Source of the DNA: Prochlorococcus sp. AG-409-M05 | Lineage (GTDB): Bacteria; Cyanobacteriota; Cyanobacteriia; PCC-6307; Cyanobiaceae | Direction: 5' to 3' | DNA length: 64,000 bases | Assembly (NCBI GenBank): GCA_003215435.1 | Contig: QCKJ01000005.1 | Location: 1 to 64,000, forward strand | In this document: positions 45,491 through 57,242 of the stretch, piece after piece | Layout of the letters: every line of letters starts with the position of its first letter | How positions within the stretch are numbered: the first letter of the stretch is position 1 | Made by a program: the position numbers and the translations under genes | The notes under the pieces: generated by a model | Databases searched by the model: none | Seen by the model: the letters and a program-made list of their open reading frames with translations, nothing else | What the model was told of the DNA's origin: nothing

Positions 45491-47605
45491 TTAGGCTGGG
45501 TAAGCTTTCCTTGTATTTATTGGATAAGCAATCCTTCTATGGCGCATTCTTTTCCAAACCCGTGCAAATGCTCTAACTACTAATTCAACTTCTGCCCTAC
45601 TTAAACTGCTTTCTCTAAGCTGACCATCCAGCTGTCTAGACTCAACAATATTTCTTACTGTTTGGCGAGCTTCTTTTTCAGTGGCATCAGGTTTCATTGA
45701 ACGCAAAGCCGCCTCACATCCGTCCGCAAGCATAAGAATCGCCGTTTCTCTAGACCTTGGGACAGGACCTCTATATCGAAAACGACTTTCAGGAATATTT
45801 GGATCTAATTCTCTAGCTTTATAGAAGAAGTATCCCATTTTTAAAGTTCCTTGATGTTCTGGGATGAAATCAGCCACTGGAAGAGGTAAGCGATATCTCT
45901 TTGCGAGTTTTATCCCCTCGTCTACGTGAGCCTGTAAAACATTTGCACTTGCATATGGATCATCAAGCTGATCATGTGGATTAACTCCATCAGTCTGATT
46001 CTCAATAAACCAGCCTGGTGCGTGCAACTTTCCAACATCGTGATAGAGGGAACCAGCGCGGATAAGGTCTACATCAGCACCTATTGTTCTTGCACCTTCC
46101 TCCGCAAGTCCACAAAGCATCAAGGTGTGTTCGAATGTTCCGGGAGCCTCAATTGAAAGTCGCCTTAACAAAGGCCTTTCCTGATCAGCTAATTCCATTA
46201 ATCGAGCCCTGGTAATAAGGCCAAATAGGCTTTCAATAATAGGTATTAAAAGAACTGCAAGCATTAACATCGCACCCATAAGAAAAGCCTCTGAGATCAA
46301 TTCATCAGAATTAGGTGCTAACGGTCCCAATGAAGAGTCAACCGAAGAAAGCTTTGTGCTGTAGTAAATCAATTCACAGAAAAGTGCACCTAAAGGCAAG
46401 AGAACAGCCAATTGAAGCAACTGCGCTCGACTTCTTAGTCGACCAGCCTGGATAGCAACAATTCCAGAAACGATGCAAGCAACAAGTACTCTCCCTTGAC
46501 CAATGTCATTTATAGGGAATGGCCAAAGAAGACTGCATATGGCCATCCAAACCAACCCACATGTTGTTCCTAGCCCCTGGGAAATTAATAACGTTGGAGG
46601 GACGAGTACTGCAAGAGGGCTCACCGCTGCCCCAAGCCAAACTTTACTAATCTGAGCAATGGCCAATAAAGTCAAGGAAAGCAAAGCTTGTCGAGCTTGA
46701 AGACAAGGTCGTTCTCGTCTCATTATTAAAATTAAAATCCAGCAACTTGCTAACGCCTCAAAAAACTTTCCAAACCAAGAAAGTGGACGAGAACTCCTCG
46801 TAACCATTCCAAAATAATCAAGTACGTCATAAGCCTGGGGACTAATTGGCTCTCCTTTTCGAGTAATCAAGTCTCCTTTACTAACTTCGATTATTGGAAT
46901 ACCTTGCTTTGTAATTAGTTCCTCTATTAATCGCTGAGTAAGAGCCGGATCAGTTTTTAAATTACTTCTTCCATAAAACGTATTTGATAACAACTTGCTG
47001 CCAAGAGTTCTGGCAGGATCACTAACATCACCAAGATCTATTAATTGAACGGAGGCTGCATTATTTAAAAAGTTACGAGCCAAAGTACTTATTATCCCTT
47101 GACTAAGCATTCGGTCAGCAGCAAGAAGTACTGTCCTATCCCAGTTCTCCCGAAGAGGGCCAGTCCGCTGAGATAGCCATTTTCCTTCTTGTGTAGAAAG
47201 ATTGACAGGGCCAATACGATCAGCATCATTACTTCTAGCTACAAGTTCAAGTTCTCCAAGTTGTCTCTCTAACTTTTGTTTTAAGCGTATTGTCTCTTTC
47301 TCATCTACAACTTGTACCAAGGTACTTGGTACTAAATCAGATCTCTTCTGCTTTAGGGCTTCACTGTCTTCAACAAGGGCATTGTTAGGTGCAATCGCAT
47401 CGAAAGGCGCAACCACACCAGGATGCAAATCAGGCTCTACCAACCAATTCCAACTAGAGACAATTGCTATTGCCAAACAAAGAAGAAGCAGAGAAGTCTT
47501 GTAAGGAGCAGGCCAACAGAAAACCTGCCGCCGTGGCGACTCACTTCGCAACCAACCTCTCCAAAGGTTTCTTAATTTCGACAGAATGACCAAAGCAATT
47601 GGCAC
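45491..47605 (-). CDS. 7TM receptor-type HD-domain phosphodiesterase (PgpH-like)
   Basis: 704 residues. One N-terminal membrane helix (TSLLLLCLAIAIVSSWNWLV) is followed by an extracytoplasmic domain of about 230 residues, then seven membrane helices (about 280-460) and a cytoplasmic HD domain. The metal site is clear: FEHTLMLCGLAEEGARTIG, then RAGSLYHDVGKLHAP with the HD pair, and HVDEGIKLAKRYRLP. This plan is that of 7TMR-HD proteins, of which Listeria PgpH hydrolyses cyclic di-AMP. The same substrate is likely but inferred. It is divergent from folD. Confidence 0.88.
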   Translation of the reverse strand: MPIALVILSKLRNLWRGWLRSESPRRQVFCWPAPYKTSLLLLCLAIAIVSSWNWLVEPDLHPGVVAPFDAIAPNNALVEDSEALKQKRSDLVPSTLVQVVDEKETIRLKQKLERQLGELELVARSNDADRIGPVNLSTQEGKWLSQRTGPLRENWDRTVLLAADRMLSQGIISTLARNFLNNAASVQLIDLGDVSDPARTLGSKLLSNTFYGRSNLKTDPALTQRLIEELITKQGIPIIEVSKGDLITRKGEPISPQAYDVLDYFGMVTRSSRPLSWFGKFFEALASCWILILIMRRERPCLQARQALLSLTLLAIAQISKVWLGAAVSPLAVLVPPTLLISQGLGTTCGLVWMAICSLLWPFPINDIGQGRVLVACIVSGIVAIQAGRLRSRAQLLQLAVLLPLGALFCELIYYSTKLSSVDSSLGPLAPNSDELISEAFLMGAMLMLAVLLIPIIESLFGLITRARLMELADQERPLLRRLSIEAPGTFEHTLMLCGLAEEGARTIGADVDLIRAGSLYHDVGKLHAPGWFIENQTDGVNPHDQLDDPYASANVLQAHVDEGIKLAKRYRLPLPVADFIPEHQGTLKMGYFFYKARELDPNIPESRFRYRGPVPRSRETAILMLADGCEAALRSMKPDATEKEARQTVRNIVESRQLDGQLRESSLSRAEVELVVRAFARVWKRMRHRRIAYPINTRKAYPA

Positions 47606-47668
47606 CTAAAAACAACACTAGCTATCCCAGCAAGGCATGCTTAATACGAAAATCAATTGGAAAAGAAA

Positions 47669-48538
47669 ATGACATTGATCCTTGATGGGAAAAAACTCTC
47701 GAGAGAGGTAGAAGAGCAGTTAAAAGCAACCATAGACAAGAACCTTGGCTTGGTTGGCAGGCCTCCTGGACTGGCGGTTATAAGAGTTGGGGAAGACCCA
47801 GCGAGTGCCGTTTATGTATCAAACAAAGAAAAAGCCTGCAAGCGAACTGGCATTCTTACCTTTGGAGAACATCTTGAAAAAAATATTTCTGAAGATGCCC
47901 TAATTAAAAAGATAAATGAGTTAAATCAGAATATTAACGTTGATGGGATTCTTCTACAGCTTCCTCTTCCTGAGGGGCTCAAAGTAGGGCCATTATTGGC
48001 TTCCATTCATCCCGACAAAGATGCTGATGGTCTCCATACCTTCAACTTAGGGAGGCTGCTAAAAGGCGAGGGTGGTCCCAGATCCTGCACTCCTGCAGGA
48101 ATAATGAAATTGCTGAAACATCACAATATTGAACTAAAAGGGAAAAGAGCAGTTGTTATAGGCCGCAGCATTCTTGTGGGTAAACCTATGGCCTTAATGC
48201 TTGAAGCTGCAAATGCAACCGTTACTGTTGCTCATTCCCATACCAAAGACATTTGTTCTTTAACTAAGCAAGCCGATATTCTTGTAGTGGCTGCAGGTAA
48301 ACCCAAAATGATCGGGGCTGAACATATCAAAACTGGAGCTGTAGTAATCGATGTAGGAATTCATCGTCTACAAGACAATCAAGAAAAACCCAGGTTATGC
48401 GGGGATGTAAAAACTGAAGAGATAACAGAAATAGCCCATGCAATAACCCCTGTTCCTGGTGGAGTTGGACCTATGACAGTATCAATGCTTCTTGTAAATA
48501 CTGTAAACAGTTGGAAGCAGCATTGCGGTTTGTCCTAA
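47669..48538 (+). CDS. folD: methylenetetrahydrofolate dehydrogenase / cyclohydrolase
   Basis: 289 residues from the ATG at 47669, giving [18 protein letters not shown]; an upstream in-frame TTG (47657) is less like the family. Bifunctional enzyme oxidising methylene-tetrahydrofolate and hydrolysing it to 10-formyl-tetrahydrofolate. The catalytic Lys lies in [14 protein letters not shown]. Others: [30 protein letters not shown], the NADP motif [14 protein letters not shown], and [12 protein letters not shown] near the end. It opens a plus-strand run that continues with crtE, 64 bases on. Confidence 0.95.
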   Translation: MTLILDGKKLSREVEEQLKATIDKNLGLVGRPPGLAVIRVGEDPASAVYVSNKEKACKRTGILTFGEHLEKNISEDALIKKINELNQNINVDGILLQLPLPEGLKVGPLLASIHPDKDADGLHTFNLGRLLKGEGGPRSCTPAGIMKLLKHHNIELKGKRAVVIGRSILVGKPMALMLEAANATVTVAHSHTKDICSLTKQADILVVAAGKPKMIGAEHIKTGAVVIDVGIHRLQDNQEKPRLCGDVKTEEITEIAHAITPVPGGVGPMTVSMLLVNTVNSWKQHCGLS

Positions 48539-48602
48539 AGGACAACATTTATGCTCCCATAGGACTCCTCAACCTGGGAGAATCCCGCAAATAGAAATTT
48601 TT

Positions 48603-49505
48603 ATGGTGGCAGTGGTCAACTCATCATTCGACATAACTAGCTACCTAGCTGAATCAAAGGCTCGCATAGAAGTTGCACTAGACAATTCCCTTGGTCCCGA
48701 GCGTCCAGAGGAGTTACGAGAAGCAATGCGATATTCCTTGTTGGCAGGTGGAAAGCGACTCAGACCAATCTTGTGTATTGCTGCATGTGAACTTGCAGGA
48801 GGGAAAGTTAACGAGGTCCTCCCTACTGCTGTGGCGGTAGAAATGATTCACACCATGTCATTGATTCATGACGATTTGCCCGCAATGGATAACGATGATC
48901 TTCGAAGAGGGCGTCCAACTAATCACAAAGTATATGGGGATGCGATAGCAATCCTTGCTGGGGATGCACTACTAACTAGGGCCTTTGAGATGGTCTCAAT
49001 ACGTACCAAAAATGTTCCTTCAGAAAGGCTTTTAAAAGTCATAGGGGAACTATCTTTAGTAGCTGGTGCTCCTGGACTTGTAGGGGGACAAGTTGAAGAC
49101 CTCAAATGCGAAAGGAAAGAAGTAGACCTTTCAACCCTTGAATTCATCCATCTTCATAAAACAGGGTCTCTCCTTAAAGCCTCTGTTATTTGCGGAGCTT
49201 TGATTGCAGGTGCCGATGAAAAACTTTTAGAAGCTCTTAAAACCTACGCAAAAGGGATAGGACTAGCATTTCAAATAATTGATGACATCCTTGACGTAAC
49301 ATCAAGTAGTGATGTCTTAGGAAAGACAGCTGGCAAAGATCTTATTGCCGATAAAACAACATATCCAAAACTGCTAGGAATCGATGAATCAAGAAAACGT
49401 GCTGATGAACTTATAAAACAAGCAAAGGATGCGCTTAATCCCTGGGCATCAAATTCTGCACCACTTATTGCTCTTGCAGACTACATAACAAGCAGAGATA
49501 GGTAA
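48603..49505 (+). CDS. crtE: geranylgeranyl diphosphate synthase
   Basis: 300 residues. Chain elongation of allylic diphosphates to GGPP, used for carotenoids, phytol and quinones. First Asp-rich motif [17 protein letters not shown] near residue 88, second [11 protein letters not shown] near 226, with [16 protein letters not shown] before them. Two bases separate its stop from the next ATG, so it is in an operon with the DUF212 gene. Chain length cannot be strictly read from sequence, but this type is the general cyanobacterial CrtE. Confidence 0.95.
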   Translation: MVAVVNSSFDITSYLAESKARIEVALDNSLGPERPEELREAMRYSLLAGGKRLRPILCIAACELAGGKVNEVLPTAVAVEMIHTMSLIHDDLPAMDNDDLRRGRPTNHKVYGDAIAILAGDALLTRAFEMVSIRTKNVPSERLLKVIGELSLVAGAPGLVGGQVEDLKCERKEVDLSTLEFIHLHKTGSLLKASVICGALIAGADEKLLEALKTYAKGIGLAFQIIDDILDVTSSSDVLGKTAGKDLIADKTTYPKLLGIDESRKRADELIKQAKDALNPWASNSAPLIALADYITSRDR

Positions 49506-49507
49506 CT

Positions 49508-50014
49508 ATGGGTGAATCATCTCCAGAATCAGTTTTGGCACTACTAAACAACAATTTTCTTACTTGGGGGCTTATTGCTTGTGGCATTGCTCAACTTTCA
49601 AAAGTTTTTATAGAGTTAGCTATTAACAAAAAATGGCGGCCTGAAGTACTTATAGAAACAGGGGGGATGCCATCAAGCCATTCTGCTCTTGTTACTGGTA
49701 TTGCGGCATGTGTTGGCTGGCAGCATGGTTTTGGCTCTTCAGAATTTGCTTTAGCCGCCACATTCGCATTAGTTGTTATGTATGACGCTAGTGGAATTAG
49801 AAGAGCAGCAGGTTATACAGCAGAACGGGTTAATAAGATCCCTGAAAAAGTTTGGGTGGACGCCCCAAAGAAACCACTTAAAGAGAGCCTGGGACATACC
49901 AAACTTCAGGTCTTTATAGGTAGCATTTTTGGACCTGCAATAGCTCTACCGGGCTTTATATTTTTAGGTTCTCCTTTACATATTGCCCAACAGTTAGGGT
50001 TCATAACTGGGTGA
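49508..50014 (+). CDS. divergent PAP2-family (DUF212) membrane protein
   Basis: 168 residues. Hydrophobic helices with the characteristic GGMPSSHSALVTGIAACVGWQHG and VVMYDASGIRRAAGYTAERVNKI match the divergent PAP2 (DUF212) group of acid phosphatase-like membrane proteins, which plants and cyanobacteria share. It lies directly after crtE, which suggests activity on a prenyl-diphosphate or lipid phosphate; this is inferred from position. Its final bases overlap the start of the following helicase gene (GTGA). Confidence 0.85.
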   Translation: MGESSPESVLALLNNNFLTWGLIACGIAQLSKVFIELAINKKWRPEVLIETGGMPSSHSALVTGIAACVGWQHGFGSSEFALAATFALVVMYDASGIRRAAGYTAERVNKIPEKVWVDAPKKPLKESLGHTKLQVFIGSIFGPAIALPGFIFLGSPLHIAQQLGFITG

Positions 50015-51474
50015 AAGACAATTCATTAAAAGCAAATGATCATGATTTAACATCTGATCAAATTAAGGCAAAAAAATTATTCGATACATGGCTAAAGCAA
50101 CGCAATAATTTAGAGCCATTTATCCTGCAGGGATATGCAGGAACAGGTAAGACTTTCTTATCAACAAAATTACTCCGGGAAGTCGATCGCCAAGAGCTCT
50201 GTTGGACAGTAGTAGCACCTACTCATAAAGCTGTTGGAGTAATCCGTGATGTATTAAGGATTGAAGGGTTAAGTCCAACCTGGTTTCCCTCCACAATTCA
50301 TAGACTCCTACGTTTAAAACTTAAGAGGAAAGGTGAAAAAGAACTTTGCGAAAGAACTGAACAAACTTCAGCATCATTAGAACAACTTGATGTTGTTTTA
50401 ATTGACGAAGCCTCAATGATTGATATGAATTTGCTTCAGATCACTCTCGAATGTGCTCACCCATTTAAAACCCGATTGATCTTTGTAGGCGACCCTGCTC
50501 AGCTTCCACCTGTAGGAGAAACTAAAAGTCCAATATTTGAAATGCAAAGAGCTGTTAAAGCAACTCTTCATCAAGTAGTTCGGCACCAAGGATCTGTTTT
50601 AAGACTTGCAAGTTTGATACGTGATGGTGGTTTCGGGTATAGAGCTCCTCCCTGTTTCAAGCCAGTAAGAGACGGGGAAAGTCTTGTTGGAAGCATTGAT
50701 AAAGAGAGCTGGATGAAGCATGCTCAATCACGTTTAAAAGCAGCAGCCCAAGATGGAAATCCAGATGCAGCAAGAATTCTTTGTTTTACAAATAAGAGCC
50801 TGGAGAGGCTAGTTCCCCATGCAAGAAGAGCAATTCATGGAAAGATGGCAGACCAATTACCTGTTCTGCCTGGCGAGGTTCTAATTAGCCGAACTGCAGT
50901 CATGGCACCTGCTTCTCTTAATGGCTGTATAGATGGAGAGGAACCTGACATGGTGCTTGGTTCAAATAGAGAGTTGGTAGTTAATGATGTAAGACCAGAA
51001 GTTTGTGATCTTTCTGAATTTGGGATGAGTTCAACAAGCAATTTCTCTGTTCCTTTAATAGATACCCTTTTGGCAGATATTCGAGCAGGTGAATTAGATT
51101 TAACACTTAGATTACTACCTCCAATAGGTTCTTCCGCAAGAGAACTTCTAGACAAGTCCCTACAACAACTAAGGTCACATGCTAATGAGATAGGAAAAAA
51201 AAATGCAAAGCATATTTGGAAGCAATTCTTTTTAATAAGAGATGCATTTGCCTCCCTTGGTCCTGCAGCTGTACTTACAATACATCGCAGCCAAGGGAGT
51301 ACATTTGAAGAAGTATTTGTAGACTCAGATGTCTTCTGGGCAAAAGACAAGACATTACAAAGACAACTAATTTACGTGGCTGTTAGCCGTGCAAAAAAAG
51401 CAGTTTGGCTTGTAGGGAACCCAAGTGCAGGAGTTCAATCTAGTCCTTTAGAAAATAGACTAAATGGTGATTAG
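50011..51474 (+). CDS. RecD-like DNA helicase (superfamily 1B)
   Basis: 487 residues from a GTG start overlapping the preceding stop. Motif I (Walker A) LQGYAGTGKTFLSTKLL near residue 45, motif II VLIDEASMIDMNLLQ near 130, motif III IFVGDPAQLPPVGETKSPIF near 160, and the C-terminal motifs LTIHRSQGSTFEEVFVDS and QLIYVAVSRAKKAVWLVG. It lacks the RecBCD-binding N-terminus of true RecD, so it is a stand-alone 5'-3' helicase like RecD2/Dda. Role in repair or replication is inferred. Confidence 0.9.
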   Translation: MKDNSLKANDHDLTSDQIKAKKLFDTWLKQRNNLEPFILQGYAGTGKTFLSTKLLREVDRQELCWTVVAPTHKAVGVIRDVLRIEGLSPTWFPSTIHRLLRLKLKRKGEKELCERTEQTSASLEQLDVVLIDEASMIDMNLLQITLECAHPFKTRLIFVGDPAQLPPVGETKSPIFEMQRAVKATLHQVVRHQGSVLRLASLIRDGGFGYRAPPCFKPVRDGESLVGSIDKESWMKHAQSRLKAAAQDGNPDAARILCFTNKSLERLVPHARRAIHGKMADQLPVLPGEVLISRTAVMAPASLNGCIDGEEPDMVLGSNRELVVNDVRPEVCDLSEFGMSSTSNFSVPLIDTLLADIRAGELDLTLRLLPPIGSSARELLDKSLQQLRSHANEIGKKNAKHIWKQFFLIRDAFASLGPAAVLTIHRSQGSTFEEVFVDSDVFWAKDKTLQRQLIYVAVSRAKKAVWLVGNPSAGVQSSPLENRLNGD

Positions 51475-51502
51475 AGAAGTTATTAAATCAATGATATTTC
51501 TT

Positions 51503-52897
51503 TTAAGTTTTAAGCCTTGATCTTAAACGAAGAGCAATCATTGGGTAACTTGCCCAATGCAAATGAATCCAACTTGCATGAAATAAATCATTACTCCACC
51601 CTTCTTCAACTCTCTCAATTTTCCAACCTGATACCATCCAAGTCTTCTTTGAATGCTCCTCAAACTCATAATCGTGTTTGGCTTTTTGTGATTTTTTTTT
51701 AATAGATGTATTTAATTGCCACCGGTGAAACTCATGTCCCATAAGAACCTCACCTTTTTTTATCACAAGGCTATCCTTTATGCCCTCCAATTTTCTATAG
51801 CCAACATGAAGAGATCCTCTATCTGCAGTGAATGGAAGAATTCCTGACATTGAGTGTGCTCTTCCATCTAAATCAAATAGGGTTTCCCCAAATAGAAGCA
51901 TCCCGCCGCATTCTGCATAAATAGGTATTCTTCCAAATGATGCTCTAAGGGTACTCATCGTCTTTAGACATTTGCTAAGTCGCTCAGCATGTTGCTCGGG
52001 GAATCCACCAGGGATAATTATCCCCTTAGCCTCTTTAGGTATAGGTTCATCATCAATAGGTCTCCATAAGATCACTGGCATTCCAAGAGCTTCAAGACAA
52101 TCTTTTGTTTCCGGATAATGAAAATGAAAAGCTTCATCATGAGCAACTGCTACAGGCAGCTCTTTGGCGAATGACATATCTCGATAGTCCTTGAAAGCAT
52201 CAATTGGATTTCTAAACTCTCCATCAGGTGATTGAAGTAATGCTCTAAAGGCCAGAAGATCTAGATTCTGTTCTGCAAAAGCACACAACCTATCAAGTCG
52301 AGATTCAACTTTTTGTTCATGAGCAGGTGATAAACCCAAATGCCTAGAGGACATTGTCAAAGAAGGGTCTGTCGGGAGGCAACCCAATACCTTGACCTCA
52401 ATTTTTTGAAGTACTTCGATCAACAATTCCTTATGTCGGGAAGTATTTATTCGATTTAAAACAACTCCAGCAAATGAAATTTTTGGGTCTTGCTCAATAA
52501 ATCCCCTAACAAGGGCTGCTATTGAATTTGCCTGACCACTTGCATCAACAACTAAAACAACAGGGAGCTGGAGATGGGTCGCAACTGAAGCAGTACTGCC
52601 TTCCATGGAAGGTCCTACTCCATCAAAAAGGCCCATGACACCTTCTACAAGTGCCAAATCTGCTTTCCCTCCAAAAGAGAGAAAGCAATCCCTTACCCAA
52701 TCAGAGCCACAAAGTAAAAGGTCCAGATTTCTGCATTGCATCCCAGATGCAGCAGTTAGTTGTTGAGAATCCAAATAATCTGGGCCAACTTTGAAGGGTT
52801 GAAGGCGAAGGCCCCTCTTCCTAGCCCAAGCAGCCAACGCAACACTCAACAATGTTTTTCCACTGCCACTAGAAGGCGCTGCAATGACACATCCCAT
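51503..52897 (-). CDS. cobB: cobyrinic acid a,c-diamide synthase
   Basis: 464 residues. Amidates cobyrinic acid at positions a and c with glutamine and ATP in B12 (pseudocobalamin) synthesis. N-terminal P-loop-like VIAAPSSGSGKTLLSVALAAW, VEGVMGLFDGVGP near 84, and the C-terminal glutaminase domain with the nucleophile Cys in IYAECGGMLLFGETLFD and the His region VLMGHEFHRWQL. Normal length. Marine picocyanobacteria make their own cobamide, so this fits. It lies downstream of opcA on the same strand. Confidence 0.95.
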   Translation of the reverse strand: MGCVIAAPSSGSGKTLLSVALAAWARKRGLRLQPFKVGPDYLDSQQLTAASGMQCRNLDLLLCGSDWVRDCFLSFGGKADLALVEGVMGLFDGVGPSMEGSTASVATHLQLPVVLVVDASGQANSIAALVRGFIEQDPKISFAGVVLNRINTSRHKELLIEVLQKIEVKVLGCLPTDPSLTMSSRHLGLSPAHEQKVESRLDRLCAFAEQNLDLLAFRALLQSPDGEFRNPIDAFKDYRDMSFAKELPVAVAHDEAFHFHYPETKDCLEALGMPVILWRPIDDEPIPKEAKGIIIPGGFPEQHAERLSKCLKTMSTLRASFGRIPIYAECGGMLLFGETLFDLDGRAHSMSGILPFTADRGSLHVGYRKLEGIKDSLVIKKGEVLMGHEFHRWQLNTSIKKKSQKAKHDYEFEEHSKKTWMVSGWKIERVEEGWSNDLFHASWIHLHWASYPMIALRLRSRLKT

Positions 52898-52939
52898 AAA
52901 AATCAGCTGTTTGAGAATCAGCTAGAAACGGTGAGACAA

Positions 52940-54229
52940 CTAAAAAAGCATCTGTACAGCTATAGGGGCTGCTGCTTCAAGTAAAGGACTTGTAGTACCC
53001 CGACTGGTACTTAGAAGTCTGGCTACATCCATCTCGACGGGGCCTCCTTGATCAGGGACCAATTCTTCAATTAAATCCATACTGGCCATCCCCCCAGCTT
53101 CAAGACGCATACACTCGCCAGATTCTGAACCAAGTATCACGCAAACTCCCTTTTTCTGATCTCCTTGATTTTTGCTAATCAATCTGAGTCCTGTTATTTG
53201 ACCAGGGTGAACGCTCGGTCTTCCTACAGGCAAAGGGATTAAATGGAAAACAACTTTTTCGCCATCAGGCCTTAAAAATTCGGCGAATATTTGGCCCGAT
53301 TGATTTTTCGTTGAAACATTGTGTTTCCAAGAAAGCCGGTCTGCAAGCCACGCTGCAAGAAGTAGTCCTTGAACTGGATGAGAACCCTCTATATCAATAT
53401 CTAGTTGGACAATGTGGTCAAGACACTCTCTCCTCTCGGGAGGGTCAAAAACCATAGCTAATGTTTCTCTCCATGCACGTAAACGAAGCCAATTAAGGTC
53501 ATTAACAGCCTGTTCCGTATTTATCTTTGTAAGAAGCAAATCAAGACATCGAGAAGGGTTCCCGATAGCACTATCAATAATCAACCTCCGAGGAGACCTC
53601 GCTAGATGGTCGAAAAGTTCTGTTGCCTCGTCCAAAGAACCGTTCCACCAGACCCAAGAAGGCAGATCATCAGGAACTAAAGATTTAACTATTCCCAGAC
53701 CATCGTTAATTGAACTCGGATTTCCGCGCAAAACAACAACATCCCCACACGCATTCTGGCCTCCCCCTTCCTCTGGCAAAGGGCAATATGCCGCCACTAA
53801 AGTCTCCAAAGGATGATCTCGGTTCAAAGTAGGGGCAAGGGTAATTAAACGTCTGGGTTGTAAATTACTAATGGCAGAATGTACATGCTGACCTCGAAAG
53901 TCTTCACCTTTTTCATTCCCATCTTTAGCTGATAAAAAAGACTGGACAGCTTCATCAAATGGTGGAGTGCAATGTGGCAAATCCCCTTCAACAACAATAT
54001 TCCTAGCCGCCTCTAGGACCTCAGCTCTTTGTGAACCTAAAATTGGGCTAGAGAGTTTTCCAGTTCTTACTAGCTCTTGTTCTATCCAAGAAGGCTGCCA
54101 TACCAATAAGCAAAAAGTATTGGAACCCAAATTACCTGGACGATCATCCGACCAAAGTTGTTCTAAGTAACTACTTATCTCTTCAGGCGGTAATTTCAGA
54201 GGGGTCTGGAGAGTTAATTGCGGTGACAT
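52940..54229 (-). CDS. opcA: glucose-6-phosphate dehydrogenase assembly protein OpcA
   Basis: 429 residues. Activates and assembles Zwf in cyanobacteria. Two parts are visible: an N-terminal helical region (LKLPPEEISSYLEQLW, VLEAARNIVVEGDLPHCTP) and a C-terminal beta-rich region (VSTKNQSGQIFAEFLRPDGE, VCVILGSESGECMRLEAGGM). The conserved Cys of CRP-like redox control are candidates in NACGDVV and ESGECMR. The gene starts 44 bases after zwf, its known partner, in the standard zwf-opcA order on the minus strand. Confidence 0.92.
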   Translation of the reverse strand: MSPQLTLQTPLKLPPEEISSYLEQLWSDDRPGNLGSNTFCLLVWQPSWIEQELVRTGKLSSPILGSQRAEVLEAARNIVVEGDLPHCTPPFDEAVQSFLSAKDGNEKGEDFRGQHVHSAISNLQPRRLITLAPTLNRDHPLETLVAAYCPLPEEGGGQNACGDVVVLRGNPSSINDGLGIVKSLVPDDLPSWVWWNGSLDEATELFDHLARSPRRLIIDSAIGNPSRCLDLLLTKINTEQAVNDLNWLRLRAWRETLAMVFDPPERRECLDHIVQLDIDIEGSHPVQGLLLAAWLADRLSWKHNVSTKNQSGQIFAEFLRPDGEKVVFHLIPLPVGRPSVHPGQITGLRLISKNQGDQKKGVCVILGSESGECMRLEAGGMASMDLIEELVPDQGGPVEMDVARLLSTSRGTTSPLLEAAAPIAVQMLF

Positions 54230-54273
54230 TAAAAGAAAATAGAAAAGAGTTATTTAGAGATACAGGACGCTTC

Positions 54274-55797
54274 TCAAGGGCGTCGCCAAAGCAATCCGTC
54301 CCTAGACAAGAGGGCATCAGAAGCAGCTGGTCCCCATGTCCTTGATTCATATTGATGAATTGGCAAAAACCACGGTTTGTCCTGAATCAATTCAAGTAAG
54401 GGTGTGTATAAACGCCATGCCGCCTCAACTTCATCACTCCTCGTAAAAAGTGTCGGGTCGCCTAGCATTACATCTGCCAGCAATCGGACATAACCTTCAT
54501 CAGAAGGTTCACCAAAAGACTCGTCATAGGAAAACTCCATCTCAACTGGTCGGCTTCGCATACCTGAACCTGGTGACTTAACCTCAAAACGAAATTCAGC
54601 TCCTTCATCAGGTTGAATACGCAAAACAAGCTGATTCGAAGTAGCGCTTCCCCCAGCAGCATCAAAGAGATGCACAGGGGCTTCTCGGAAAGTTAAAACG
54701 ACCTCACTTAAACGTTTCGCAAGCCTTTTCCCGGTCCTTACATAAAAAGGGACACCCTGCCAGCGCCAATTGTCTATAAACAACTTCATCGAAACATATG
54801 TCTCTGTAGTGCTTTTAGGAGCCACACCTTCTTCTTCTCTATAACCAAGCAAAGGTGCCTCTTTAGATCCTCCTCTCTCATATTGACCACGAATACAACA
54901 ATTCCAGGGCTCTAGCTCATCAGAGAGTCGAGCGGCTTGAAGAACTTTTGCTTTCTCATTACGAATAGCTTCTGGGTCAAAATGACCAGGGGGTTCCATT
55001 GCTGTTATTGCAAGCATTTGAGTCAAGTGATTCTGCACCATATCTCTCAAAGCCCCTGAGGATTCGTAATAGTCAGCTCGATCCTCGACTCCAACAGTTT
55101 CTGCAGCAGTAATTTGAACACTAGATATGTAATTCCTATTCCAAATAGGTTCAAAGATGGTATTAGCGAATCTCAGTACAAGAATGTTCTGAACTGTTTC
55201 TTTCCCTAAGTAATGATCAATGCGGAAAATCTGACTCTCGTGTGCACAACTTTGAATAACCTTGTTAAGTATTTGTGCACTACTGTAATCACGTCCAAAA
55301 GGTTTCTCTATAACAACTCTGCTCCTTTTTTGGTCATTCAGAAGACCTGCTGCAGCAAGGCCTCTACAACCACTTGCATAAAATCTTGGTGAAACTGAAA
55401 GATAAAAAGTCCTATTGCTATGAGTTGCACGCAATCGGTCAATATCTTCTAGACGATCTACGAGTCTTCCGATGTCATCAGACTTTTGAAGATCAACAGA
55501 CTCATAAAACAACCCAGCAGAAAATTGTTCCCAAGCCAGTGGATCTTCTGCAATCTTTTCTCTTAAACCAGTAGCCATTTTTTTTCGAAACTCTTCGTCA
55601 GTCCACGGTCTTCGAGCACACCCGAGCACTGCGAACTCACTAGGCAGTCGCCTTTGTTTAAAGAGCTCAAATAGAGCAGGAACCAACTTCCTGTGAGTGA
55701 GATCTCCACTAGCCCCAAAAATAACTAGGCATTGAGGCGCAACAACACGCTCTTGACGAAGACCAACTCTCAGTGGATTTGTGGCCGCCACACTCAT
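54274..55797 (-). CDS. zwf: glucose-6-phosphate 1-dehydrogenase
   Basis: 507 residues. Opens the oxidative pentose phosphate pathway, the main source of NADPH in darkness. NADP motif CLVIFGASGDLTHRKLVPAL near the N-terminus, catalytic centre RIDHYLGKETVQNILVLRF near 198, and the binding regions VVIEKPFGRDYSSA and FYVRTGKRLAKR. Redox regulation by thioredoxin through OpcA or cysteines is expected from work in other cyanobacteria. It is upstream of opcA. Confidence 0.97.
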   Translation of the reverse strand: MSVAATNPLRVGLRQERVVAPQCLVIFGASGDLTHRKLVPALFELFKQRRLPSEFAVLGCARRPWTDEEFRKKMATGLREKIAEDPLAWEQFSAGLFYESVDLQKSDDIGRLVDRLEDIDRLRATHSNRTFYLSVSPRFYASGCRGLAAAGLLNDQKRSRVVIEKPFGRDYSSAQILNKVIQSCAHESQIFRIDHYLGKETVQNILVLRFANTIFEPIWNRNYISSVQITAAETVGVEDRADYYESSGALRDMVQNHLTQMLAITAMEPPGHFDPEAIRNEKAKVLQAARLSDELEPWNCCIRGQYERGGSKEAPLLGYREEEGVAPKSTTETYVSMKLFIDNWRWQGVPFYVRTGKRLAKRLSEVVLTFREAPVHLFDAAGGSATSNQLVLRIQPDEGAEFRFEVKSPGSGMRSRPVEMEFSYDESFGEPSDEGYVRLLADVMLGDPTLFTRSDEVEAAWRLYTPLLELIQDKPWFLPIHQYESRTWGPAASDALLSRDGLLWRRP

Positions 55798-56000
55798 TAC
55801 TTTCTTACCCCTGCAAATGATTTAAACAACTAATGCTTAAATTCAAGGGCCTAGATCGGCTTACGCCATCATTTGTAGGCGGATGCCCAAAAAAGTAAAA
55901 GACCTAAATTCAGTTTTTTCTATCTGAAGTTTGTGCTTTAACAAGGCTATGGCTTGAATGATTAAAGATTTACTCTTTCATTCAAGCCTGATAGGAAGAA

Positions 56001-57149
<1,149 letters not shown>

Positions 57150-57242
57150 CTAGTCGTTTTAGAAGATTACTAAGGTCACTTTTAATGATTGTCACAAGTC
57201 AATTAATTGGGATTTCATGACCTTTTTTGAGCCTGGTTAGGT

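Noticed and set aside
50835-51350. 171-residue minus-strand ORF
   Set aside because: Antisense to the RecD-like helicase, whose motifs are clear; Ser/Thr-rich shadow.
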